Shown here: piece after piece, positions 52,988 through 61,629 of the stretch | Layout: each line of letters starts with the position of its first letter | How positions within the stretch are numbered: position 1 is the stretch's first letter | Source of the DNA: Ruegeria marina | GTDB lineage: Bacteria > Pseudomonadota > Alphaproteobacteria > Rhodobacterales > Rhodobacteraceae | Reading direction: 5' to 3' | NCBI RefSeq assembly: GCF_900101475.1 | Contig: NZ_FMZV01000006.1 | Location: 1-64,000 of the forward strand | DNA: 64,000 nucleotides | Position numbers and translations under genes: made by a program | The notes under the pieces: model-generated | What the model saw: the letters and a program-made list of their open reading frames with translations, nothing else | Told to the model about the DNA's origin: nothing | Databases searched by the model: none

Positions 52988-54792
52988 CAGAACGCCTGTC
53001 CGATCCCGATGTAGAATTGAAGCCCGTCGCCGGTCGAGCCACTGGTCGGATAGGCGAGGTCGAACCGCAACGGCCCGAACCCGCCCAGATCATAACGCAC
53101 GCCCAGACCTGCACCGGCATGGCTGTCGGATCCTGAACCGACGAAAGCGGACTCGCCGACCATCCCGAAGTCGTAAAAGCCGACCAGCGAGATTTTCTCG
53201 GTCACCTTGCCGCGCACTTCGGTGGACAGGCCAAGAAAGGATCGCCCACCGGCCGTATTGGCCCCGACGGGGATGCCCAGGCTTTCATACGGTTGACCGC
53301 GAACGGTTCCGGCCCCGCCGGAAAAGAACAGCAACTCCGGCGAGATTTCGGACAGGGACGGACCGAATACCGAGCCGATCTGCAACCGGCCGGCCAGCAC
53401 AAGTCTGCCATCGGTGCCGAAATCCCAGTAGCCGCGGCCATCGGCCACCAATTGGGCCCCCGACTTGGTGCCGGATATACCGACAAAGGGCAACAGGCCG
53501 CCGCTCACATAGAATCCTCGGGTTGCGCTGACCTTGTCGTCCCGCTTGTCCCATTCGAAACTGGTATCCAGACCGAAATAGCGGAACTTGCGCCCGCTTC
53601 CGAAAGCGTCGGTCGCATCGCCATAGTTGAGGCCGATCGCCGCCTCTGCATAGAGCTCGTCCGAGAAGGTGCGCCGTGCGCCGACGCCCAGAACCGCGCG
53701 GGTGATATCATAATGGGTGCGGTTGCGGCGCTCTGCCTCGCCAATATAGAACATGCTGTCGTCCGGGCCCAGCCGATCAGGGCGCTCCAGACGAAAGCCG
53801 ATGCGGCCGTCGATATCCTCGGTTCCACCGAGATTGCGCACCGTCGCTTCCAGGCGCAGGCGATCGGCCCGGCCCAGCAGGTTGCGATGAATCCAGACCG
53901 CCGACAGGTCCAGCCCCTCCCGCGACGAGAGTTCCGCGCCAAAACTGATCCGGCGTTTCGGCAGGTCTTCGAACGTGGCGTCGAAGTCGAGCGTGCCGTC
54001 CGCGTTGGGCGTTTCGCGTTCCGTGATCGACACAAGGTTGAAGGTGCCTGTCCGGCGCAGGCGGGTGCCGACCTTCTGCACATGTGCGGGCGAATATATC
54101 TCGCCGGTCGGGAAGCCCGCGATTCGGCGGATCGCGTCGGTCTTCACGTCAGTGTCGCCCTGAATGTGCATCTGGCCAAACCGCAACTGCGGTCCCGGCA
54201 GCAGGCGGATCTCGGCGTCCAGTTCTGCCTCGGCGTGGCGCGCACGGATACGCTGATCTCCGACCTCGACCTTTGGGTAGCCCGCATCGCGCCAGCTGGA
54301 CACCCCACCGCGCACCGTCGTCTGAATAACCCTGGTCGAGGCGGGTTGACCGGCTGCGAATTCGGGCGGGACCAGGCTGCCGGGGGCAATGGGCCCGATC
54401 CGGGCCGTTCCGAAGCGGAACGGTGGGCCCGTCTCGACGGTTATCTCGATCCGGTCGATCCGCGGCGGTGTCTGAATCGGGTCGATGCTGGCGGCCTCGC
54501 GCCCATCGAGCCGGATGTGAACGATCGGGCTGAAATACCCTTCGCCATACAGGATCTGTACCAGCGTCCGGTAGTCGGCCAGCGCCGAGGACAGGAGTTC
54601 CAGCGGTGAATCGAGACCGCGCGCGGGGGCCGACAACGAGGCAGAGCTCTGCTCCAGCCGCTTGGTCAGGGCTTCCGGTGCGCCGGGTGCTGTCAGCGTC
54701 GCCTCAAGCGCCGTTGCCAGACCGGGGGCGAACAAGAACCCTGCGGCCGCCAGACCGCGCGACAGGGCACAAAATGCGCCTTTGAATGTCAT
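52987..54792 (-). CDS. tamA: Outer-membrane assembly factor TamA (BamA family)
   Basis: This is a 601-residue outer-membrane protein: a signal peptide (MTFKGAFCALSRGLAAAGFLFAPGLATA), periplasmic POTRA domains over about 85-260 (including EGYFSPIVHIRLDGREAASI and GYPKVEVGDQRIRARHAEAELD), then the 16-stranded barrel ending in the usual aromatic C-terminus (LQFYIGIGQAF). The motif VRGQPYESLG-PVGANTAGG is the VRGY/F-like lid-lock loop of the Omp85 family. The ATG at 54792 has GGAG eight bases upstream. Together with TamB it forms the TAM complex; the two genes overlap by one base. Confidence 0.92.
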   Translation of the reverse strand: MTFKGAFCALSRGLAAAGFLFAPGLATALEATLTAPGAPEALTKRLEQSSASLSAPARGLDSPLELLSSALADYRTLVQILYGEGYFSPIVHIRLDGREAASIDPIQTPPRIDRIEITVETGPPFRFGTARIGPIAPGSLVPPEFAAGQPASTRVIQTTVRGGVSSWRDAGYPKVEVGDQRIRARHAEAELDAEIRLLPGPQLRFGQMHIQGDTDVKTDAIRRIAGFPTGEIYSPAHVQKVGTRLRRTGTFNLVSITERETPNADGTLDFDATFEDLPKRRISFGAELSSREGLDLSAVWIHRNLLGRADRLRLEATVRNLGGTEDIDGRIGFRLERPDRLGPDDSMFYIGEAERRNRTHYDITRAVLGVGARRTFSDELYAEAAIGLNYGDATDAFGSGRKFRYFGLDTSFEWDKRDDKVSATRGFYVSGGLLPFVGISGTKSGAQLVADGRGYWDFGTDGRLVLAGRLQIGSVFGPSLSEISPELLFFSGGAGTVRGQPYESLGIPVGANTAGGRSFLGLSTEVRGKVTEKISLVGFYDFGMVGESAFVGSGSDSHAGAGLGVRYDLGGFGPLRFDLAYPTSGSTGDGLQFYIGIGQAF

Positions 54793-54958
54793 CAAACCGG
54801 CTCCAGACAGCTCTGCCTCAACAGCACGGGCCTTCCCCCAAGGATGACTCGCGAGGTCCTTTGGGGATAACACAGTCCCCTAAGCAAAAGGAACGCAGAA
54901 AGCGCCCCCAGCTCCAACGGATGGTAGTGCTGCGGTCAAAACCGGCAATATGCCGCTG

Positions 54959-56188
54959 TCATTCGGTGGCGGTTCGATACCATGCCACGATGGCGGCCCG
55001 GCCCTCGGGCTCCATGAAGGTCACGTTTGCCGGCGGCATGGCATGGCTGACCCCGGCCTGGAGGTAGATCGCCCGCGCATTGCGGGCGATATCGCCTTCG
55101 GTTTCCAGCAGCACGCCCTTGGGCGCCCAGAGGATCCCCTCCCAGACCGGCTCTCGGGCGTGGCACATCGAGCAACGTCCCAGAACCACGTCATGCGCCT
55201 CGGCAAAGCCAGGCGCGGCGGCAAGACGTTGCTCTTGTGCGGTGAGCGGCGCCGCATCTGCCGCTTCCAGTTGCTGGTGCATCGGCGCGGTCGACAGCCA
55301 CATGATGGCTATGAACAGCAGGGCTGTCACCAGCCAGGTCCAGGTCGGGTTGCCGGTGCGGGCATGGAGCGAGTTGAAATAGTGCCGGATCGTCACCCCC
55401 ATCAGGAACACCAGCGCCGCGATGATCCAGTTGTACTGGGTGGCAAAAGCCAGCGGGTAGTGGTTCGACAGCATCAGGAACAGCACCGGCAGCGTCAGGT
55501 AGTTGTTATGGGTCGAACGCAGCTTGGCGATCTTGCCGTATTTCGGATCGGGCGCGCGCCCGGCCCTCAGGTCGGCCACCACGATCTTCTGGTTGGGGAT
55601 GATGATGAAGAAGACGTTGGCGCTCATGATCGTGGCGGTGAAGGCGCCCAGATGCAGCATCATCGCGCGGCCGGTGAACACCTGGTTCAACGCCCAGCCC
55701 ATGACGACCAGCAAACCAAAGAGCAGCACCATCAACAGCGTCGGGCGCTCGGCCAGGCCGGATTTGCAGAGCCGGTCGTAGACCAGCCAGCCGATCGACA
55801 GCGTCGCCGCCGAGATCAGGATGCCCTGCCAAAGGGCCAGCTCCGCCTTGGACTGGTCGATCAGATACAGCTCGCCCCCCGCCCAGTAGACGATCATCAA
55901 GAGCGCAAAGCCGCTGAGCCAGGTCGAATAGCTTTCCCATTTGAACCAGGTCAGATGTTCCGGCATCCGCTCGGGCGCCACCAGGAACTTGCGGATGTGA
56001 TAGAATCCGCCGCCATGCACCTGCCATTCCTCGCCATGCGCGCCGGGCGGCAGGTCGTCCGCCTTGCGCAACCCGAGGTCCAGCGCGATGAAGTAGAAGG
56101 ATGATCCGATCCAGGCGATGGCGGTGATCACGTGCAGCCAGCGCACGCCAAAGGCCAGCCAATCCCAGAACACGGCAAGATCATACAT
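54959..56188 (-). CDS. puuD: Urate hydroxylase PuuD (membrane, cytochrome c-fused)
   Basis: This 409-residue inner-membrane enzyme oxidises urate to 5-hydroxyisourate. It has about eight hydrophobic segments (for example WLHVITAIAWIGSSFYFIAL and FGLLVVMGWALNQVF), the PuuD blocks EWQVHGGGFYHIRKFLVAPE and HLTWFKWESYSTWLSG, and a C-terminal cytochrome c domain with CSMCH (about residue 349). The cytochrome implies electrons go to the respiratory chain and no peroxide is made, unlike classical uricase. ATG 56188 (MYDLAVFWDW) has GGAG ten bases upstream. It is divergent from a LysR regulator. Confidence 0.93.
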   Translation of the reverse strand: MYDLAVFWDWLAFGVRWLHVITAIAWIGSSFYFIALDLGLRKADDLPPGAHGEEWQVHGGGFYHIRKFLVAPERMPEHLTWFKWESYSTWLSGFALLMIVYWAGGELYLIDQSKAELALWQGILISAATLSIGWLVYDRLCKSGLAERPTLLMVLLFGLLVVMGWALNQVFTGRAMMLHLGAFTATIMSANVFFIIIPNQKIVVADLRAGRAPDPKYGKIAKLRSTHNNYLTLPVLFLMLSNHYPLAFATQYNWIIAALVFLMGVTIRHYFNSLHARTGNPTWTWLVTALLFIAIMWLSTAPMHQQLEAADAAPLTAQEQRLAAAPGFAEAHDVVLGRCSMCHAREPVWEGILWAPKGVLLETEGDIARNARAIYLQAGVSHAMPPANVTFMEPEGRAAIVAWYRTATE

Positions 56189-56283
56189 GGGTCGGTCTCC
56201 GATCTGTTTGCGCCAGACTATGCAAGAGCAGTTTTTTCCGGTATTCCAGCATATTGCCAAGCTGTATCAAAAATTCCGGAACA
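56189..56283. promoter_or_regulatory. Divergent puuD/LysR promoter region with candidate dyad
   Basis: This 95-base AT-rich gap separates divergent puuD and its LysR-type neighbour, the classic layout for LysR autoregulation and target control. A partial dyad ATATTG-x5-CTGTAT spans 56251-56267 and fits a T-N11-A LysR box loosely. A second palindrome TTCCGGAA lies at 56273-56280 next to the LysR start. Confidence 0.35.
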
Positions 56284-57207
56284 ATGTCCTATCTCGACAA
56301 TATCCGAACCTTCGTGCGGGTCTATGATCTGGGCAGCATGTCCGCCGCCGGGCGCGACCTGCGGATTTCGCCCGCAGTGACTTCGGCCCGGATTTCGCAG
56401 CTCGAAGAGCATCTGAACGTGCGCCTGTTCCAGCGCACCACCCGCAACCTGACGCCCACCGAACAGGGCCGGGCCTTCTATCCCGGCGCGGTGGCGGTAC
56501 TGGAAGCCGTGGACGAGGCCGAGGCGCAGGTCATGCACCTGACCGAGACGCCGCGCGGCGCCATATATGTCGCGGCCCCGCTGGGGCTGGGCCGTCGGTT
56601 GCTGGCCCCGAACGTGCCGGAATTCCTGGCACAGTATCCCGAGATCGACATCCGACTGCGGCTGACCGACCGCAGCGTGGACCTGACGACCGAAGGGCTG
56701 GACCTTGCGTTCTTCCTGGGCCAGCCCGAGGACAGCAACCTGCGCATCCGCAAGATCGCCGATTGCCGCCGGGTGCTGTGTGCGGCGCCCGACTATGTCG
56801 CGCGTCGCGGCCTGCCCCTGAATGGGCAGGCGCTGATCGACCAGCGTCACGATTGCCTGAACCTGCGCTTTCCCGGGGCGACCGAGTTCCAGTGGCTGCT
56901 GCAGACCCCGGACGGGCCGCGGCGCTTTGCCGTCTCGGGCCGTTACGAATGCGACGATGGCGATGTGCTGACCGACTGGGCTCTGTCGGGGCAGGGCATC
57001 GCGCTGAAACCCGTGTTCGAGGTCGCCGGGCATCTCAAGGACGGTCGCCTGGTCCCGGTGGCGCATGAGACGCCGCCGGTGCCGGTGCAGATGGCGTGCC
57101 TCTACACGCATCGCCGGCATCAGGACCCCAAGACCCGCCTGTTCATGGAGTTCATGACGGAACGGATCGGGCGGGCGGTGAAATCGGCCGAGGCGGGCGC
57201 GTCCTGA
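56284..57207 (+). CDS. LysR-family transcriptional regulator of purine catabolism
   Basis: This is a 307-residue LysR-type protein. Its N-terminal helix-turn-helix spans about 5-62 (IRTFVRVYDLGSMSAAGRDL, SPAVTSARISQLEEHLNVRL, FQRTTRNLTPTEQG). The effector domain follows (IYVAAPLGLGRRLLAPNVPEF, DWALSGQGIALKPVFEV) and ends with the usual RHQDPKTRLFMEFM block. ATG 56284 (MSYLDNIRTF) is taken over an upstream in-frame ATG at 56254. It is divergent from puuD, so it likely controls urate degradation; the inducer (urate, allantoin or another intermediate) is not readable. Confidence 0.87.
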   Translation: MSYLDNIRTFVRVYDLGSMSAAGRDLRISPAVTSARISQLEEHLNVRLFQRTTRNLTPTEQGRAFYPGAVAVLEAVDEAEAQVMHLTETPRGAIYVAAPLGLGRRLLAPNVPEFLAQYPEIDIRLRLTDRSVDLTTEGLDLAFFLGQPEDSNLRIRKIADCRRVLCAAPDYVARRGLPLNGQALIDQRHDCLNLRFPGATEFQWLLQTPDGPRRFAVSGRYECDDGDVLTDWALSGQGIALKPVFEVAGHLKDGRLVPVAHETPPVPVQMACLYTHRRHQDPKTRLFMEFMTERIGRAVKSAEAGAS

Positions 57208-57416
57208 CAAGGGGATCCTCCCGATCCCGGATCGCCACCCTGGCGGGTGACGCCCGGTGTTGTGCCCGGCGCCGGACCTGCTCTCCGGCAGGGTCGTTTC
57301 CTGGCGCAACCACCGGTTTCATTGAAACCGCGTCGCGCCCCGGCGCGGCGCCCGGCCCAACCGGAGGAGGGCATCTTTGATGCCTGAACGACGGGCGGGA
57401 GCGCCTCCGCTTGCCC

Positions 57417-57773
57417 TCAGCTGCCGCGATAGGTCGAATAACCGAAAGGCGACAACAGCAAGGGCACATGATAATGCGCCTCTCCGTCCGTGATCCCGAA
57501 CCGGATCGGCACCACGTCGAGGAACAGGGGTTCGTCCCCCGACTGGCCGCTCGCGCGCAGGTAGTCGCCCGCCGCGAACTCAAGCTCGTAGACCCCCGGC
57601 ACGAAATCGCCCTTGGGCAGGATCGGGCCGTCGGTGCGCCCGTCGACGTTCGTACGCATCTCGGCCAGTTTGCGCCGCTCGCTGCCATCCAACCTGTACA
57701 GTGTGATGTTCAACCCTTCGGCTGGGCACCCGCGGGCCGTGTCCAGTACATGAGTGGTCAGATATCCGTTCAT
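57417..57773 (-). CDS. uraH: 5-hydroxyisourate hydrolase (transthyretin-like)
   Basis: This 118-residue enzyme opens the 5-hydroxyisourate ring made by PuuD to give OHCU. It shows the family N-terminus [20 protein letters not shown] with the catalytic His, [11 protein letters not shown] with the conserved Arg, and the C-terminal hallmark [12 protein letters not shown]. The ATG at 57773 has AAGGAGG five bases upstream. It is transcribed convergently to the LysR gene and divergently from the RTX gene. The 209 bases between it and the LysR stop contain a small hairpin (CGGTTTC-ATT-GAAACCG, about 57312-57328) and nothing else recognisable. Confidence 0.95.
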   Translation of the reverse strand: MNGYLTTHVLDTARGCPAEGLNITLYRLDGSERRKLAEMRTNVDGRTDGPILPKGDFVPGVYELEFAAGDYLRASGQSGDEPLFLDVVPIRFGITDGEAHYHVPLLLSPFGYSTYRGS

Positions 57774-58015
57774 CTCGGCCTCCTTGCTAACGCCGCCAGA
57801 TTCCACGGCATCCCCCCTCTATGCAAATCCTGTTCGCCAGAGGCTGTTTCTGTTCCTTTTTGAAGATCACCGGCGATAATCCCTTGCAAACACGAGAAAC
57901 AATGGATTGCGGGAAACTGGAAGCACGCTAATCTGGGTCTGTCTTGGTGCGACCGTTATTTGGTCAAGCGCCCAGGAATTATTTGAATTTAATTCGTGAC
58001 GAGGGGAACTCGCAA

Positions 58016-59479
58016 GTGAACAACCTGACTGACATTCTGAGCCTTGAAACTTGGACCCAATATTTGAGCGGGCTGATGGCCTTCTCGGGAAACACCAGTC
58101 TGATCAATAACTTCAACTGGTCCGAGATTTCGAGCCTGACGGTAGGGCAATATCTGAACCTGATCGATCTCGCCGAGAATTTCCTCAACACGTTCGATTG
58201 GGGATTCCTGTCGGCGCAACTGCCTGTGATCCGTTCGCTTCTGGCGGGGAACGGCCTTTCGACTACGCAGATCGACCTGGCGATCGGAGTTCTTCAGGAT
58301 TTCATCAATGGCGATACCTCGCTTATCACGGATGGTTTCAACTTCATCCGCCAGCAATTCGCCAATGTTCCGTTGGACACCCCGTTGCTCGATGCAATCG
58401 CGGGCAACTTCAACCCGGGCAATACGCCCAGTGCCGGTGCCGACCAACTGGACGGCGACGCAGGTGGCAACTTCATCAACGCGCAGGCCGGTAACGATAC
58501 CGTCAACGGCGCCGGAGGCAATGACACGCTGCTTGGCGGCGATGGCAATGACAGCCTGAATGGCGGGGTTGGCAACGATGTCGCCTATGGTGGAAGTGGG
58601 CAGGACACCTTGATCGGTGGAGATGGGGCTGACCTGTTGGGCGGTGGTCCCGACAACGACCGGATCGAAGGCGGTGGCGGCAACGATCTCCTGTTCGGTG
58701 CGGGCGGCAACGATACGGTTCTGGGGGGCGACGGAGACGATGTCCTCGGCGGCGCCGGTGGCGACGATTCGCTTGATGGCGGCAACGGGAATGACGGTGT
58801 CTGGGGCTCTGACGGCAACGACACGCTTGCAGGCGGCGCCGGAGCCGACACACTGGGTGGAGCATCCGGCAATGACAGTCTTTCCGGCGGTGCGGACAAT
58901 GACGATATCTGGGGAGCGGCCGGCGACGACACCGCTTCGGGGGGCATTGGCGATGATCTGTTGGGCGGATCGATCGGCAATGACAGCCTGTCCGGCGACG
59001 AAGGCAACGACGAGATCTGGGGGGCGGCCGGCAACGATACGCTGGCCGGCGGCGATGGCAATGACCAGATTGGCGGTGGCTCGGACGACGACCAGATCAG
59101 CGGAGGCAGTGGAAACGATCAGCTCTTCGGTGGCAGCGGCAACGACCAGATCTTTGGCGGCAGCGGCAGTGACACGATCTTTGGCGCGGCAGGGGCCGAC
59201 ACGATCAATGGCGGTGAAGGAGACGATGACATTTGGGGCGGCCCCGGTGGCGACCAGTTCGCATTTTCACCGGGCAACGACACAGTACATTTCTTCGCGG
59301 GTGCAGACGACGTAATCGACCTGACAACCACGGCGCAGATCATCAGCTTCACCGATCTGGTCGACAACCACCTGACCGAGGTTGGCGGAAGCGCGGTGAT
59401 CAGTGACGGGCTGGGCAATTCGATGACACTGGTCAACGTCTCTTTGGCCTCGCTCGTCGCGGATGACTTCATCTTCTGA
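58016..59479 (+). CDS. RTX (hemolysin-type Ca-binding repeat) secreted protein
   Basis: This 487-residue protein is predicted to leave the cell by type I secretion. Residues 1-~140 are a non-repetitive, Cys-free helical region (LTDILSLETWTQYLSGLM...). Residues ~150-430 are about 25-30 glycine/aspartate nonapeptides of the G-G-x-G-x-D-x-U-x type that fold around Ca2+. The last ~60 residues form an uncleaved secretion signal ending in ADDFIF. The GTG at 58016 is chosen because GAGGGG lies nine bases upstream; TTG or GTG codons near 57944 lack one. No transporter genes are nearby. The N-terminal domain is not one I recognise; matrix, adhesin or S-layer-like roles are all possible. Confidence 0.85.
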   Translation: MNNLTDILSLETWTQYLSGLMAFSGNTSLINNFNWSEISSLTVGQYLNLIDLAENFLNTFDWGFLSAQLPVIRSLLAGNGLSTTQIDLAIGVLQDFINGDTSLITDGFNFIRQQFANVPLDTPLLDAIAGNFNPGNTPSAGADQLDGDAGGNFINAQAGNDTVNGAGGNDTLLGGDGNDSLNGGVGNDVAYGGSGQDTLIGGDGADLLGGGPDNDRIEGGGGNDLLFGAGGNDTVLGGDGDDVLGGAGGDDSLDGGNGNDGVWGSDGNDTLAGGAGADTLGGASGNDSLSGGADNDDIWGAAGDDTASGGIGDDLLGGSIGNDSLSGDEGNDEIWGAAGNDTLAGGDGNDQIGGGSDDDQISGGSGNDQLFGGSGNDQIFGGSGSDTIFGAAGADTINGGEGDDDIWGGPGGDQFAFSPGNDTVHFFAGADDVIDLTTTAQIISFTDLVDNHLTEVGGSAVISDGLGNSMTLVNVSLASLVADDFIF

Positions 59480-59528
59480 GCGCCGCTGGCCTGCTGTGCA
59501 CAGCGGGCATCGCGACCAAGTCAAGCTG

Positions 59529-59563
59529 CCGGCCCCGCTGCGAATGTGGGGCCGGTATTTTTC
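59529..59563 (+). terminator. Rho-independent terminator after the RTX gene
   Basis: The stem CCGGCCCC (59529-59536) pairs with GGGGCCGG (59548-59555) around an 11-base loop, and TATTTTTC follows at once. It lies 50 bases after the RTX stop. It separates the RTX transcript from the allantoinase operon, whose promoter should lie in 59564-59650. Confidence 0.85.
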
Positions 59564-59660
59564 ATTTCCGAAAACTGCGTCAAATTGCATTTGATAAAGG
59601 GTCGCGATTTTCTGCGCTATTGAGGAAGTCATACACCCGGAAACTTGCAGGACCTTGCCC

Positions 59661-61076
59661 ATGACAGCCCCCCGCTACCCGCGCGACATGATCGGTTACG
59701 GAGCGACACCTCCAAAGGCGAACTGGCCGGGCGGTGCCCGTATAGCGGTGCAGATGGTGCTGAATTACGAGGAGGGTGGCGAAAACAACATCCTGCATGG
59801 CGACGCCGCGTCCGAAGCCTTTCTGTCCGAGATCGTCGGCGCCGCGCAATGGCCGGGTCAGCGCCACTGGAACATGGAGTCCATTTACGAATACGGCGCG
59901 CGCGCCGGGTTCTGGCGGCTGCACCGGCTGATGAAGGACCTCCCCGTAACCGTTTATGGTGTAGCCACTGCGCTTGCCCGCTCGCCGGATCAGGTGGCGG
60001 CGATGAAATCGGCCGGCTGGGAGATCGCCAGCCACGGGCTGAAATGGGTCGAACACAAGGACATGCCCGAGGAGGAAGAGCGCGCCCAGATTGCCGAGGC
60101 GATCCGCCTGCATGCAGAGGTCACGGGCAGCCGCCCGCGCGGCTGGTATACCGGGCGCTGCTCTATGAACACGGTGCGCCTCGCCGCCGAGGCGGGGATG
60201 GATTACATCGCCGACACCTATGACGACGATCTGCCCTACTGGAAGCGGATCGGCGGGCGCGACCAACTGATCGTGCCCTATACGCTTGATTGCAACGACA
60301 TGCGCTTTGCCACGCCGCAGGGGTTCAACTCGGGCGATCAGTTCTATGCCTATCTCAAGGACAGCTTCGACGCGCTCTATGCCGAAGGGGCAGAGGGCGC
60401 ACCCAAGATGATGTCCATCGGCCTGCATTGCCGGCTTATCGGGCGTCCGGGCCGGGTGATGGCGCTGAAACGCTTCCTCGACTATGCGCGCGGACACGCG
60501 GACGTATGGTTCGCCACCCGCCTGCAAATCGCCGAGCACTGGGCGCGGGAACACCCGCCCGTGGACCGGGTGCGCCCGTCGGAAATGGACAGCGCCGATT
60601 TCGTGGCGGCCTATGGCGGCATATTCGAGCATTCCCCCTGGATCGCCGAACGTGCCCATGATTTGGAACTCGGCCCCGCCCATGACACGGCGGGCGGGCT
60701 GCACAACGCGCTTTGTCGCATGTTCCGCTCGGCCAGCACCGAAGAGCGTATGGGCGTACTGACCGCCCACCCGGACCTGGCGGGCAAGCTGGCGCAGGCC
60801 AGGCGGCTGACGGCGGAAAGCACCTCGGAACAGGCATCGGCCGGGCTGGATGCATTGACGGACGAGGAACGCGCCACCTTTACCCAGCTCAATACGGACT
60901 ACGTCGCGCGCTTCGGCTTTCCCTTCATCATCGCGGTGCGCGACCATGACAAGGCGTCGATCCTCGCCGCCTTCCGCCGCCGCATCGACAATGACCGCGA
61001 GACGGAATTCGCCGAGGCCTGCCGGCAGGTCGAACGCATCGCTGAATTCCGCCTGCGCGATGTGCTTCCGTCATGA
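59661..61076 (+). CDS. puuE: Fused allantoinase PuuE and OHCU decarboxylase
   Basis: This is a 471-residue bifunctional protein. Residues 1-~300 are the polysaccharide-deacetylase-like allantoinase PuuE (IAVQMVLNYEEGGENNIL, EIASHGLKWVEHKDM, MMSIGLHCRLIGRPGR). Residues ~310-471 are an OHCU decarboxylase (FVAAYGGIFEHSPWIAERA, LLTAHPDLAGKL-like LTAHPDLAGKLAQA, TDYVARFGFPFIIAVRDHDK, ERIAEFRLRDVL). The C-terminal part should turn OHCU into S-allantoin and the N-terminal part should open allantoin to allantoate, so two non-consecutive-fold enzymes act one after the other on one chain. AGGA nine bases upstream supports ATG 59661. The stop overlaps the next gene as ATGA. Confidence 0.93.
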   Translation: MTAPRYPRDMIGYGATPPKANWPGGARIAVQMVLNYEEGGENNILHGDAASEAFLSEIVGAAQWPGQRHWNMESIYEYGARAGFWRLHRLMKDLPVTVYGVATALARSPDQVAAMKSAGWEIASHGLKWVEHKDMPEEEERAQIAEAIRLHAEVTGSRPRGWYTGRCSMNTVRLAAEAGMDYIADTYDDDLPYWKRIGGRDQLIVPYTLDCNDMRFATPQGFNSGDQFYAYLKDSFDALYAEGAEGAPKMMSIGLHCRLIGRPGRVMALKRFLDYARGHADVWFATRLQIAEHWAREHPPVDRVRPSEMDSADFVAAYGGIFEHSPWIAERAHDLELGPAHDTAGGLHNALCRMFRSASTEERMGVLTAHPDLAGKLAQARRLTAESTSEQASAGLDALTDEERATFTQLNTDYVARFGFPFIIAVRDHDKASILAAFRRRIDNDRETEFAEACRQVERIAEFRLRDVLPS

Positions 61077-61561
61077 ACCGCCGGATCCTTACAGAGCCGA
61101 TCACGGTGGAGGCTTTCGCCCCTTTCGGGGATCTTCTCGATATCGCGGGTGAACCCGACAGGATCATCAACCAGGGGCAATGCGGGCGCTATCACGATCG
61201 CGCGCGGCTCGATTTCTTCGAGGGCCGTGCGGGGATCAGCCTGTTCGACGCCAATCCGCGTGCGCTGCCCTATACACTCGACATGGTCGAACGCCACCCG
61301 GATGGCAGTCAGGCCTTCATCCCGATGAGCCACCAACCCTTTCTGGTGATCGTGGCGCCGGACGAGGGCGGCCGCCCCGGCAGGCCGCGCGCCTTTGTCA
61401 CCGAAGCGGGGCAAGCGGTGAACTATCACCGCGGCACCTGGCACGGGGTGCTGACGCCGCTGGCCGCGCCCGGCCTGTTCGCGGTGGTCGACCGCATCGG
61501 CCCCGGCGCCAATCTCGAGGAATTCTGGTTCGACGATCCGTATGAGGTGGTCGCCGGATAG
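61073..61561 (+). CDS. allA: Ureidoglycolate lyase
   Basis: This 162-residue cupin-like enzyme splits ureidoglycolate to glyoxylate and urea. Family blocks are AFAPFGDLLDIAGEPDRIINQG, YTLDMVERHPDGSQAFIPM with metal or substrate His, FLVIVAPDEGGRPG, and AVNYHRGTWHGVLTPL, all in the expected order and with the family's usual length. It is coupled to puuE by ATGA. The allantoate-to-ureidoglycolate step (allantoicase or an amidohydrolase) is not encoded in this window and must lie elsewhere. Confidence 0.94.
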   Translation: MNRRILTEPITVEAFAPFGDLLDIAGEPDRIINQGQCGRYHDRARLDFFEGRAGISLFDANPRALPYTLDMVERHPDGSQAFIPMSHQPFLVIVAPDEGGRPGRPRAFVTEAGQAVNYHRGTWHGVLTPLAAPGLFAVVDRIGPGANLEEFWFDDPYEVVAG

Positions 61562-61629
61562 ATGAAGCCGCCCGCACAAGAAGAGGCGGCAAGGCCCCCG
61601 TGAGATCCAACAGAGAGGACAGAGAGATC

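Noticed and set aside
58400-59250. DNA-level tandem repeat array in the RTX gene
   Set aside because: The repeats are protein-level nonapeptides with diverged codons, already described by the RTX feature.
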